51,918 nt of DNA from Lentisphaeria bacterium (GTDB lineage: Bacteria; Verrucomicrobiota; Lentisphaeria; Victivallales; Victivallaceae). Shown piece after piece: positions 16,030 to 24,520 of the stretch. Within the stretch, counting starts at the first letter, position 1; the number at the start of each line of letters is the position of its first letter. A program made the position numbers and the translations under genes. Where the stretch lies: positions 1-51,918 of the forward strand of contig JAFTUS010000005.1 of NCBI GenBank assembly GCA_017466125.1. The letters are read 5' to 3'. Below the pieces are notes generated by a model, which worked only from the letters and a program-made list of their open reading frames with translations, did no database searches and was not told the origin of the DNA.

Positions 16030-16773
16030 TTACATGGCAAACTGCGGGCCGAGATACATCTCACGGGCTTTCTCGTCATTGACCAGAAAGTCACTGGTAC
16101 CTTCGACCAAAATCTTTCCCTGACACATCAAATAGGCACGGTCTACAATGGAGAGCGTATCCCGCACATTGTGGTCAGTAATAAGAATACCCAAATTACG
16201 CTGCTTGAGCTGCAGAATGATCTGCTGGACATCGTGAACCGCCAACGGGTCAACACCGCTGAAAGGTTCGTCAAGCATGATAAAAGCCGGATTGGTCACC
16301 AGCGCACGGGTGATCTCCAAACGGCGGCGTTCCCCGCCGGAGAGAGTCATGGCTTTCTGCTTTGCCAGCCGGGTCAAATCCAGTTCATCAAGAAGTTTTT
16401 TGCACCGTTCCCGACGTTCAGCACCGGAGATCGCCAGCGTTTCAAGAATGGCCATGATATTTTCTTCCACGGTCAACTTGCGGAAAATCGACGGTTCCTG
16501 CGCCAGATAACCCATCCCCATACGGGCGCGTTTGTACATGGGCAGATGCGTCACATCCACGCCGCGGAAAATGATTTCGCCGGAATCCGGACGGATCAGC
16601 CCCATCACCTGATAAAAACTGGTCGTCTTGCCGGCACCATTCGGCCCCAACAGCCCCACAACTTCACCGGCACGGATGTTGAACGACACCTCGTTCACCA
16701 CCCGGCGGCCATGATAGGTCTTGACCAGATTACTGGCCTGAACCAAAATTTCTTTTTCGTTTTCTTCGGTCAT
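16030..16773 (-). CDS. lptB: LPS export ABC transporter ATP-binding protein LptB
   Basis: 247 residues. Walker [18 protein letters not shown], the Q-loop region [18 protein letters not shown], signature [15 protein letters not shown], Walker [14 protein letters not shown] and the switch histidine in [12 protein letters not shown] are all present and of LptB type (the phrase [11 protein letters not shown] is characteristic). LptB dimers power extraction of LPS from the inner membrane by LptFG and its passage along LptC-LptA to LptDE. The neighbours kdsA-B-C and the LptC/A-like gene support this. LptF, LptG and LptD are not in the window. A 108-base gap with a possible promoter separates it from the upstream gene. 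Confidence 0.95.
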   Translation of the reverse strand: MTEENEKEILVQASNLVKTYHGRRVVNEVSFNIRAGEVVGLLGPNGAGKTTSFYQVMGLIRPDSGEIIFRGVDVTHLPMYKRARMGMGYLAQEPSIFRKLTVEENIMAILETLAISGAERRERCKKLLDELDLTRLAKQKAMTLSGGERRRLEITRALVTNPAFIMLDEPFSGVDPLAVHDVQQIILQLKQRNLGILITDHNVRDTLSIVDRAYLMCQGKILVEGTSDFLVNDEKAREMYLGPQFAM

Positions 16774-16824
16774 TCTTCCATTTCCTGAAAATCGGAGGAG
16801 AACTCTTCTCTCTCCGCTATTGGT

Positions 16825-16852
16825 AATCTACATCAAAAATCTTATCCGTCAA
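16825..16852 (-). promoter_or_regulatory. possible internal promoter upstream of lptB
   Basis: On the minus strand TTGACG, 16 bases, TAGATT, about 50 bases before lptB, in the only sizeable gap within the kds-lpt operon. Confidence 0.35.
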
Positions 16853-16881
16853 GTCAAAATGCGCAGGAATTTCCATTTTTT

Positions 16882-19197
16882 TTAATTTTTTACATCCAAT
16901 CTGGAATTTCCGACTACATTCATGGACTCATCTTTGACGTTGACGATGATTTTATCTCCGCTCATACGCGTACCGGATTCATCCTGCATCCAGGGTTGTT
17001 TGCCCTCTTCTGCGGTCAATACGGCTTCGCCGGAAGATACGATATAATCCGCCATGTCGCCGACGGCTTTCTGCACTCCCTTGGCAGTTTTGCGTTCCAG
17101 TTGAACTTCCCGCTTGCAGACGATGCGCGTGAGTTCCATATTGTCGGTGATCATGATTTTTTCCGGAGCGGCATTTTTGCGCGTGATCCCCATCGTCAGC
17201 GGATCGGCATCCGGGTCATCGATGACCGGTTCTTTCACTGCGGGTTTGTTCTGTGCGGCCGTCTCGACCGGAGCGGAGTAGAGATACAACTCCTGACACT
17301 TCACGACCCCGTTACTGTCTGTAACGACAACATTTTCGTGGAATTGAGATTCATTTTTCAACAAATCCATTTCGCCCCGTCTGGCAACGATCGTTTGCGC
17401 TCCGCCCGTCTTATTGCCGGTCAGACCGCTCAATGCGGATTTCTTTTTGCCTTTTTTCTGCCTGGAAACCATTTTGAAGTTCCCGTCACCGGTAACTTTT
17501 ATCATTTCGACGCCGTCTTTTTCAAACATGCCGGGTTTCCCTTTGCGCCCTGCCGGAACTTCACGGAAATAGAGCGTCAGCACATCGGTCCACATTTCGC
17601 CGTTCTCTTCGGCCAGATAAACGTTTTCTTTGCAGACGATCCGTTCGATCGTTTTATCGCTGCTGTCTTGCTTTTTCTTCAGATAAAGGTAAAGCCAGGT
17701 GCAATCGACTTTCACGCGGGCATCGCGCAATTTGACGTTATTCTTGAAACAAATCACGTTGCCGCGGTAATCGATATCGCAACTGTCGGAATCGATAACC
17801 GTTTCCACCGGTTGAGAAACTGCCGTTTCCTTTGCTCCGGAACAGAGTTCCCATGCAGCACGACCGCTGTTTTGGACCCAGCGGTACATGGCACTCTTTC
17901 CCTTCGCGGCAGAAACGGTGTTTTTTTCCTGTTTATGAACGATCCGGACATTGCCGCGGCATTTGATCTGATCGAGTTCTCTGCTGCCCTGACTGCCGAA
18001 TTCCGGTAAGCCGGTCAGGGTATCCGATGAAGATTTTTCCTGTTTTTTGACCGCTGGTTTTGCGGCGGTTTCATACAGCAGAACCCGCATACGGTCACAA
18101 GTCATCGTCATACGGGGATCATCGACTTTGACATTGCCGAGAAAATCAATGTGATTTTTCTCATTGTAGAAACGGCCCGTATCTGATGTGATCGTCATCA
18201 GACCGGGCTTGCCTTCATTTTTCTGCACCATTTTCACCAGACAACCGCCGAAAACAACGGCCTTTTCACCGTCACGGAAGAATACCATGCGTTTCCCGGA
18301 TACACTCTCTTTCCCCCGGTGAATCACCGGATTTTGCTCATCTCCGGAAAGTTGGACCGTCTGACTTTTGACATCGTACTGCAAATGATCGGCAAAGGCT
18401 TTTTCATCGGGCTTTTTCAGATTGGTGATCTTCACATTGCCGTCGCACAAAATACGGCTGATGCCCTCCATCTGATCTTCGAGACTTCCGCCGCTTTTTT
18501 TATCTTTTTTGCGGTTCAGAATAACCGTCATACGATCGCACTCGATGCGGGAATCCCCCTCGTAAACCTTGACCGCACCGATCAGCATGACCTGATCGTT
18601 TTCGGAATCGACCAGCAGCGATGTACTGGTTGCCCGGAGAAAATTTCTTTTGGCAGGCAAACTTTTCTTTTTCTTCAAAATGTTGCGGGGGTCGCACTCT
18701 GCCATACGCAAAATGACCCGCACATCGGAACGGACAAAAATCGTCCGCCGCTTGAAATCACTGTCGAAACCGACCCCATTCAAATCCAGCGCGGTGGAGC
18801 GGAAAAAGACCTTCTGATCGCCGGAGGCGGTACGGGCTTTCTGGTTGATGTCCATACGGGCGGTTCTGACCACGCCTTCGCTGTAAAGGCGCGGAGCCCA
18901 GAATTTCACGATTTCTTCCAGAGAAGCATGGAGCGGATAGATCGGCAGATCCCATCCGTCTTTCAAATTATCTCCGTCAGCATCTTTGCGGATAATATCC
19001 AGCACGGTATCGGTGCCGGTCATAATGTCCCCCTGCTGACTGGCGCGGTCGCAGAATGCGACCAACTGCAAGCGGTCTTTGTTGAAGATCGGCAGTTTTG
19101 CCTGTTCCAATTCAAGTCCTTTCAAGGTGTCTTTATCCGAATTGGCGAAACTGCATACGCAGAAAAAAAGCAGCAGCAATGTTGACAAAAATTTCAT
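16882..19197 (-). CDS. giant LptC/LptA-like periplasmic protein with repeated OstA domains
   Basis: 771 residues with an N-terminal signal sequence (FLSTLLLLFFCVCSFA). Residues about 105-165 resemble LptC (EGVVRTARMDINQK ... LDLNGVGFDSD). The rest repeats the OstA/LptA beta pattern several times, each with a 'D or R xxCDGNV / GNVKV' strand and a 'ECDRMTVIL' strand: around 200-260, 265-350, 355-395, 415-520, 530-640 and 655-770. LptA is normally about 180 residues and LptC about 190. Gene position between kdsC and lptB is exactly where lptC and lptA lie in E. coli. The likely role is the periplasmic bridge carrying LPS from the LptBFG complex to LptD; the fusion and the repeat number are inferred from pattern reading. 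Confidence 0.8.
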   Translation of the reverse strand: MKFLSTLLLLFFCVCSFANSDKDTLKGLELEQAKLPIFNKDRLQLVAFCDRASQQGDIMTGTDTVLDIIRKDADGDNLKDGWDLPIYPLHASLEEIVKFWAPRLYSEGVVRTARMDINQKARTASGDQKVFFRSTALDLNGVGFDSDFKRRTIFVRSDVRVILRMAECDPRNILKKKKSLPAKRNFLRATSTSLLVDSENDQVMLIGAVKVYEGDSRIECDRMTVILNRKKDKKSGGSLEDQMEGISRILCDGNVKITNLKKPDEKAFADHLQYDVKSQTVQLSGDEQNPVIHRGKESVSGKRMVFFRDGEKAVVFGGCLVKMVQKNEGKPGLMTITSDTGRFYNEKNHIDFLGNVKVDDPRMTMTCDRMRVLLYETAAKPAVKKQEKSSSDTLTGLPEFGSQGSRELDQIKCRGNVRIVHKQEKNTVSAAKGKSAMYRWVQNSGRAAWELCSGAKETAVSQPVETVIDSDSCDIDYRGNVICFKNNVKLRDARVKVDCTWLYLYLKKKQDSSDKTIERIVCKENVYLAEENGEMWTDVLTLYFREVPAGRKGKPGMFEKDGVEMIKVTGDGNFKMVSRQKKGKKKSALSGLTGNKTGGAQTIVARRGEMDLLKNESQFHENVVVTDSNGVVKCQELYLYSAPVETAAQNKPAVKEPVIDDPDADPLTMGITRKNAAPEKIMITDNMELTRIVCKREVQLERKTAKGVQKAVGDMADYIVSSGEAVLTAEEGKQPWMQDESGTRMSGDKIIVNVKDESMNVVGNSRLDVKN

Positions 19198-19211
19198 TTT
19201 TCACCCCGATA

Positions 19212-19736
19212 TTATTTGCGGTACCGCTCCATGGCTTCATCCATTTTGCCCTGTGCTTTCAGGAGCATACGGACGAGTTCGACCATCACGCCGTGACCAC
19301 CGGGTGTTTTGGTGCGGTAATCTGCGACTTCGTCGAGTTCTTCCACGCCATCGGCGACGGCGACGCCGAACCCGGCGCGTTTGATGAGCGGATAATCGAT
19401 CAGGTCATCACCGACATAGAGACACTCTTCCGCAGAGAGATCATATTTTTTCAAAACGTCTTCAAAAGCTGCCCGTTTATCCTTGACATCTTCATAGAGG
19501 AAATTCAAGCCGAGTTCTTTGGCACGGACTTGATTGGCGGCACACTTTCTGCCGGAGATAAGCCCGACCCGCATCCCGGAACGCATTGCCACTTTGAGCC
19601 AGTGTCCGTCGCGGAAGTTGAAGAATTTCACCTCCGGTTCCGGAACAAAACCGGTACGGCCATCGGTCAGAACTCCGTCGATATCAGAAACGATCGCTTT
19701 GATTTTTTTCAATTTTTCAATGGTCATATCATCCAT
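19212..19736 (-). CDS. kdsC: 3-deoxy-D-manno-octulosonate 8-phosphate phosphatase (HAD family)
   Basis: 174 residues, the normal KdsC length. HAD motif I is VSDIDGVLTDGR (nucleophile Asp of DID), motif II is the Ser in GLISGRK, motif III the Lys in VKDKRAAFEDVL, and motif IV YVGDDLIDYPLI. No cap domain is present, as expected of the tetrameric KdsC type. It removes phosphate from Kdo-8-P to give Kdo. It starts three bases after the kdsA stop, with GGGTG upstream of the ATG, and is followed after 14 bases by the LptC/A-like gene. Confidence 0.93.
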   Translation of the reverse strand: MDDMTIEKLKKIKAIVSDIDGVLTDGRTGFVPEPEVKFFNFRDGHWLKVAMRSGMRVGLISGRKCAANQVRAKELGLNFLYEDVKDKRAAFEDVLKKYDLSAEECLYVGDDLIDYPLIKRAGFGVAVADGVEELDEVADYRTKTPGGHGVMVELVRMLLKAQGKMDEAMERYRK

Positions 19737-19739
19737 TTT

Positions 19740-20549
19740 TCACCCTCGAACTGTAATCAGTAATTCACGGATCTGCTTGAAGTCCAAGGAGTTTGCCCCA
19801 TCGGAGAGAGCCTCCGCCGGATCGGGGTGGACTTCGGTAAAGAGCGCATCGATCCCCACAGCGCACGCCGCACGGGTCAAAGGCGCGACGAATTCCCGCT
19901 GTCCGCCGGAAACGTTCCCCTGCCCTCCGGGGAGCTGCACGGAGTGCGTGGCATCAAAGACCACCGGCACGCCCAACTGCCGCATGATGACAAGTGAACG
20001 CATATCCACGACCAGATTGTGGTATCCGAAAGAAGTTCCCCTTTCGCAGAGCATCACATTATTTCCGCCTGCCATACGGACTTTTTCGACAGCCCCTTTC
20101 ATATCTTCAGGAGCCATGAACTGTCCCTTTTTGATATTGACGGCACGGCCGCTTTTTCCGGCTGCGGTCAGCAGATCGGTCTGACGGCAGAGGAAAGCGG
20201 GGATTTGCAGAACATCGGCGACTTCAGCGACGGGTTCGACTTCGGCGGACTCGTGGACGTCGGTCACAACGGGCAGACCGAAACGGCGTTTGACTTCAGC
20301 AAGCATTTCAAGACCGGCCTTCATGCCGGGGCCGCGCCGGGAACTGCCGCTGGTGCGGTTGGCTTTATCGAAAGAGGCTTTGAAGATATATTGTATATTC
20401 AGTTCTTCGCAGAGATTTTTCAGATATTCAGCCGTTTTCAGACAGATTTCAAGACTTTCCGCCATACAGGGGCCTGCCAGCAAGGTGAATTTGCCGGTTC
20501 CGATCTCAAGATTTCCGACCTTTACGGGGTTTGCGCTCGGAGTCATCAT
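19740..20549 (-). CDS. kdsA: 3-deoxy-8-phosphooctulonate synthase (metal-dependent type)
   Basis: 269 residues. The enzyme condenses arabinose-5-phosphate with phosphoenolpyruvate to form Kdo-8-P. Motifs are GPCMAES (about 26-32), [58 protein letters not shown] and [16 protein letters not shown]. The Cys in GPC occupies the metal-ligand position of the metal-dependent class (Asn in E. coli), so a divalent metal requirement is expected. The start overlaps the kdsB stop by four bases (ATGA type), and two tandem ATGs are possible starts. Confidence 0.95.
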   Translation of the reverse strand: MMTPSANPVKVGNLEIGTGKFTLLAGPCMAESLEICLKTAEYLKNLCEELNIQYIFKASFDKANRTSGSSRRGPGMKAGLEMLAEVKRRFGLPVVTDVHESAEVEPVAEVADVLQIPAFLCRQTDLLTAAGKSGRAVNIKKGQFMAPEDMKGAVEKVRMAGGNNVMLCERGTSFGYHNLVVDMRSLVIMRQLGVPVVFDATHSVQLPGGQGNVSGGQREFVAPLTRAACAVGIDALFTEVHPDPAEALSDGANSLDFKQIRELLITVRG

Positions 20550-21283
20550 GCTTCCCCCCTGAGTTTTTTTTCTGCCATCACCAGATCTTCGGGAGTATCG
20601 ATGCCGATGCTGGTCAGATTGGAGGTGTGAACGTAAATACGGATGCCGTTTTCCAAAGCCCGGAGTTGTTCAAGTTTTTCGCACTCTTCCAGTTTGCCGG
20701 GGGGCAGTTGAACGAAACGCTCCAGCGTTTCCCGCCGGTAAGCGTAGATGCCCCAATGCAGATACGGAGCAACAGCGGTGCCGCCGGAACGGTGGAAGGG
20801 GATCATGGAACGGCTGAAATAGAGCGCGTAATGATCTGCGCCGAAAACAACTTTGACATTGTTTTCAGTCATTCTTTCGCGCACATCCGGCACGCCAACG
20901 GTAGCCATGGGAATGGACGGGTCTTCTTTCATAATAGCGATAAGTTCATCGATCACGGAGGTCGGGATCAGGGGTTCATCCCCCTGAACGTTGATGATGA
21001 TGTCCACATTTTCGCCGCAGTTACGGACGGCTTCTGCGATGCGGTCCGTGCCGGACGGATGATTTGGGGAGGTCATTACGGCTTTTCCGCCGAAGGCTTC
21101 AACGGCATTGAAAATGCGGTCGTCATCCGTAGCGACCATCACCAGATCGGCACCGGAGGCGGCGGCTTTTTCATAAACATGCTGAACCATAGGTTTTCCG
21201 CACAGCATAGCCAGCGGTTTGCCGGGGAAACGGCTGCTGGCGTAGCGTGAGGGGATCACGACGGCGACTTTATTATCACTCAT
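20546..21283 (-). CDS. kdsB: 3-deoxy-manno-octulosonate cytidylyltransferase
   Basis: 245 residues. The nucleotide-binding start [20 protein letters not shown], the central MVATDDDRI and the substrate motif VQGDEPLI are those of KdsB. It activates Kdo with CTP to CMP-Kdo for transfer to lipid A by WaaA. It is followed by kdsA with a translational overlap. Together kdsA, kdsB and kdsC give the last three steps of Kdo formation; kdsD (arabinose-5-phosphate isomerase) and waaA are outside the window. Confidence 0.95.
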   Translation of the reverse strand: MSDNKVAVVIPSRYASSRFPGKPLAMLCGKPMVQHVYEKAAASGADLVMVATDDDRIFNAVEAFGGKAVMTSPNHPSGTDRIAEAVRNCGENVDIIINVQGDEPLIPTSVIDELIAIMKEDPSIPMATVGVPDVRERMTENNVKVVFGADHYALYFSRSMIPFHRSGGTAVAPYLHWGIYAYRRETLERFVQLPPGKLEECEKLEQLRALENGIRIYVHTSNLTSIGIDTPEDLVMAEKKLRGEA

Positions 21284-21312
21284 TTTGAAAAATCCTTCGT
21301 TTTATCTCAATA

Positions 21313-21774
21313 TTATTTTTTCTGACTTTTCCGGAGTACGCCATTGACATACGCTTTGGTATCAAGGGATATTTCTGCGGTATAGCTTTTCTTTTGGCTG
21401 ATTACGGAAACGACTTTGTTAAATTCGTTGACGACCTCTTGAAGTTGAGCGATTTCAGTGGAAGTCAGACTGCCGGAGTGTTCCCGCAGATAATCGGCGA
21501 GCTGATTTAAGTTCCAACTGACAAGCTGCAACTCTTTTTTGCCGTTTTCGTTGGCGGAAGCCGAGCGGACATAGTTGCGCAGACTGTCAAAACTGTTCAG
21601 CAGTTGGAGTCGCCGCACCTGAACGGCAAGAACATTTTCTCTGGTCAGATAAGCCGGGATACTGATTGCCAGAGCAACTTCGGCGATCACGATCAGAAAG
21701 AAAATCACCACGGCACTGAATGCCACATAATCCCGCTTGAAATTTGCGGATTGTATCATTTGTTTCTTTTTCAC
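21313..21774 (-). CDS. hypothetical single-pass membrane protein, first gene of the kds-lpt operon
   Basis: About 153 residues, starting at GTG (an internal ATG five codons in is an alternative; neither has a strong Shine-Dalgarno). A basic cytoplasmic segment is followed by one transmembrane helix (VAFSAVVIFFLIVIAEVALAISI, about 17-39) and a mainly helical outer part predicted to form coiled coil (residues about 45-130). I do not recognise the family. The layout is like that of small periplasm-facing coiled-coil proteins. It lies 29 bases ahead of kdsB, under the operon promoter, which suggests a link with envelope assembly. Confidence 0.6.
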   Translation of the reverse strand: MKKKQMIQSANFKRDYVAFSAVVIFFLIVIAEVALAISIPAYLTRENVLAVQVRRLQLLNSFDSLRNYVRSASANENGKKELQLVSWNLNQLADYLREHSGSLTSTEIAQLQEVVNEFNKVVSVISQKKSYTAEISLDTKAYVNGVLRKSQKK

Positions 21775-21812
21775 GCTGCAAACACTTTCATCAAAATTTC
21801 AGTCACAGAGAG

Positions 21813-21841
21813 AATATACACCCATTTTCACGATTTTTCAA
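21813..21841 (-). promoter_or_regulatory. promoter of the kds-lpt operon
   Basis: On the minus strand TTGAAA, 17 bases, TATATT with GGGTG directly before the -10; about 38 bases before the first gene. Confidence 0.65.
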
Positions 21842-21882
21842 TCTAATCCGGAAGATTGTCTCTTTTTTTGTCGTCATGAGAT

Positions 21883-23004
21883 TTATTTTTTTCGTAATTG
21901 TAAATAAACGGTTTTATACTTGCGAACATCTTCCTTGATGAGTGAATTACGTTTTTTCATTTGCGGCACTCCGAGCGTCAGTTGATGTTTCCCGTTTGCC
22001 ATGCTTTCAAGCATTTGCGTATTGACTTTTCCTGAATAATGAGTGATATCTTTATAATTTTCAAAATTACCGGTTATCGTTCCATCCCATTGAAAATCAT
22101 GCAGTCTTGCGTTGGGATATCTTGCAATTTCTTCTGCCAGGAAAAGCCGTATTTTCATGTAGTCGTCAAATTGCCCGCATTCCTCAAGCAAACACCAGAA
22201 ATAGATGCTGTATGGAGGAAGAAAAAGATCAAAATGAATTTCCGGATTGCTTCTGATATGCTTGAACAGTAATTTATCAAATGTTTGATAAATATCAGCC
22301 GGAGGCGGCGTCGGATAGACAGAAAGCCGACGGACATCCCGTTCCAAATATTTACGCCCGAAAGAATAGCGGGGCTTGCTGCTGAACATCATATTGCAGT
22401 CGCACTGATGCCGTGCGATTTTATCAAAAGGATAAGCAATGTTGGTAATAATTGCTTCCAATACAGCATCAAGGGTATTTTTGGAATAAAAGTATTCCGG
22501 TACAAAAAGATCATCTCCGTAGAGATAATTATAACGGGTATGGATTTTCTGATCGCCCTTGGCAAATGCAAAGAAATCAATTCCCATGATGCAGCGTTTC
22601 AAATCAGAACCTTTATGTTTCAAAGCTGTTTCAAAATAAACAGCGAGAGTTTCTGCCGTCAACCCCGCACTCGTAGCCTTGACACCGTTGCAGCCCAGAA
22701 TTTTATTCATTTCGCCGATATGAAAATTCTGCACCATTGAACTGCCGAACAAAACGGTATCATATTCGTAATGTTTCAGGACGCCGGGGATCATGGCTGT
22801 TGAATCAGCATACACTTGCCGTAATCCGATTGACCGGTGGTAGTAGATGTAAGGATCTATCAAAAACACAACAACCGTACTTGAAACGATGATCGCCGTC
22901 AAACTGTATACAAAAAATTTAACGTAGGCAAAATCCGTCAATGGTTTCAGCCAGAGAGCCTGTACTTTCTTTATATTCTGAATAATTTTTTCTTTTATCG
23001 TCAT
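21883..23004 (-). CDS. SGNH-like membrane-anchored acyltransferase partner
   Basis: About 373 residues from the ATG (a TTG two codons earlier is also possible). One N-terminal transmembrane helix (KFFVYSLTAIIVSSTVVVFLI) anchors an outward-facing domain. The segment DTVLFGSSMVQNF resembles the first block of SGNH/GDSL acyl-transferring enzymes, and NARLHDFQW ... DITHYSGKVNTQML resembles the closing block with the Asp-x-x-His pair. MBOAT proteins commonly work with such a partner that moves acetyl groups onto surface glycans (as AlgI with AlgJ/AlgX, or DltB with DltD). The MBOAT gene is directly upstream, 15 bases away. Lower GC than the neighbouring lpt operon. Confidence 0.65.
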   Translation of the reverse strand: MTIKEKIIQNIKKVQALWLKPLTDFAYVKFFVYSLTAIIVSSTVVVFLIDPYIYYHRSIGLRQVYADSTAMIPGVLKHYEYDTVLFGSSMVQNFHIGEMNKILGCNGVKATSAGLTAETLAVYFETALKHKGSDLKRCIMGIDFFAFAKGDQKIHTRYNYLYGDDLFVPEYFYSKNTLDAVLEAIITNIAYPFDKIARHQCDCNMMFSSKPRYSFGRKYLERDVRRLSVYPTPPPADIYQTFDKLLFKHIRSNPEIHFDLFLPPYSIYFWCLLEECGQFDDYMKIRLFLAEEIARYPNARLHDFQWDGTITGNFENYKDITHYSGKVNTQMLESMANGKHQLTLGVPQMKKRNSLIKEDVRKYKTVYLQLRKK

Positions 23005-23019
23005 GACCAACTAACCAAA

Positions 23020-24402
23020 TCAGAAGTTAAAGTATATAAATGGTGAAATTTTATTAAAACTGAAGACGCAACTCACAATCAAAATCACAGCAACAACAAG
23101 ATTCCATACCGCTGGTTTAAACTTATCCCAGAAGGAATTAGCCGGCGGCAAAAAGAAAATGATAAACATGGCAGCAACAAAAAGCAAAATCGTTTCGGAG
23201 GAAAAATATTTTGTTGCAGCCTCTGCACTTGGGACAGAAAAACGCCCAAATCCACAAAAGATATTCCGCGCTTGCTGAAGCGATTCCGAGCGGAACAAGA
23301 TCCACGCCATCCAAACAAAAAGAAATGTAAGTATCTGCCCGGGAAGCCGTGGCATTTTGCACTTCAAGTCTTTACTCCAAAAACGATGAACAGCCATCGC
23401 AATTCCATGCAAGCCGCCCCACAGCACCATCATCCAGCATGCACCATGCCACAGCCCGCTGATCAGAAATGTCAGCAGCAGATTCAGATACGTCCGGATG
23501 CGTCCGCATCTGCTGCCGCCCAGGGGGAAATACACAAATTGAGAGAGAAAACGCCCAAGGGTAATATGCCACCTGCGCCAAAATTCCTGAATATCCGCCG
23601 ACCGGTAAGGAGATGAAAAGTTGACCGGCAACACAATATTGAACATCAAACCGATCCCGATAGCCATATCACAATATCCGCTGAAATCAAAATAAATTTG
23701 AAGAGTATATGCCAGTGATCCCAATACCGAATCAATAAAAGCCGGAGCTGACAGGTCAAAAACAGCATCAGCTATAAGCGCAAATTCGTCCGAAAGCAAT
23801 ATTTTTTTAGCCAATCCCAAGGAAAAGATAAAAATTCCGCAACTGATATTGTGGTAATTGGGACGGCAATTCTCCGCTTTTGCAAACTGCGGCATCATTT
23901 CATTTGCCAGAACAATAGGACCGGCAACGAGTTGAGGGAAGAAAGTAACAAAAAGCGCGTAAGTCAGGGGGGAATATTTTTCTTTCAGCGCACCATTATA
24001 GACATCACTCAAATAAGAAATTTGCTGAAACGTAAAAAAACTGATCCCCAGCGGAAGCAGCATATTTTTCAGAACAATATCGGTTTGAAAAAGGACATTG
24101 ATATTTGTCGCAAAAAAATCATAATATTTACAATATCCCAGCAAGAGAATATTTGCAGCAATTCCACATCCCAAAAGAATTTTGTTTTTATTGCGATATA
24201 GAATACACCCCCAGAAATAATTGAACAACAGAGAACCCGCCAACAGGATAAGATAAGCAATATTAAAATATCCGTAAAATACAAGTGATGCCAACAACAA
24301 GTATCCCCGTGCCCAAACGGTATTGAAACGATTAAAAACAAAATATCCAATAACCGTCAACGGCAAAAATAAAAGAATAAACACATATGAACAAAAAAGC
24401 AT
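23020..24402 (-). CDS. MBOAT-family O-acyltransferase (AlgI-like)
   Basis: 460 residues from the chosen ATG, which has GGAG six bases upstream and gives the typical start MLFCSYVFILLFLPLTVIGY; an upstream in-frame ATG lies at the promoter. About ten membrane helices follow. Conserved MBOAT blocks are present: YLSDVYNG, FFPQLVAGPI, YFDFSGYCDMAIGIG, EFWRRWHITLGRFL and the catalytic-histidine block LISGLWHGACWMMVLWG. The family transfers acyl groups, usually acetyl, across the inner membrane for modification of polysaccharides. The downstream SGNH-like gene is the probable periplasmic partner. The polymer modified is unknown. Confidence 0.9.
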   Translation of the reverse strand: MLFCSYVFILLFLPLTVIGYFVFNRFNTVWARGYLLLASLVFYGYFNIAYLILLAGSLLFNYFWGCILYRNKNKILLGCGIAANILLLGYCKYYDFFATNINVLFQTDIVLKNMLLPLGISFFTFQQISYLSDVYNGALKEKYSPLTYALFVTFFPQLVAGPIVLANEMMPQFAKAENCRPNYHNISCGIFIFSLGLAKKILLSDEFALIADAVFDLSAPAFIDSVLGSLAYTLQIYFDFSGYCDMAIGIGLMFNIVLPVNFSSPYRSADIQEFWRRWHITLGRFLSQFVYFPLGGSRCGRIRTYLNLLLTFLISGLWHGACWMMVLWGGLHGIAMAVHRFWSKDLKCKMPRLPGQILTFLFVWMAWILFRSESLQQARNIFCGFGRFSVPSAEAATKYFSSETILLFVAAMFIIFFLPPANSFWDKFKPAVWNLVVAVILIVSCVFSFNKISPFIYFNF

Positions 24403-24434
24403 TCCATTCTCCGCAACTGTTTTTTCACAGATGT

Positions 24435-24463
24435 AATATAACACCAATTATCTCAAAATACAA
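24435..24463 (-). promoter_or_regulatory. promoter of the MBOAT operon
   Basis: On the minus strand TTGTAT, 17 bases, TATATT, about 33 bases before the MBOAT start codon chosen here; this excludes the more upstream ATG. Confidence 0.6.
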
Positions 24464-24520
24464 TCACAATTATCCTATATTTCCCCAAATGATATCAAGC
24501 AGACGCCTCAAAGACCGTTT

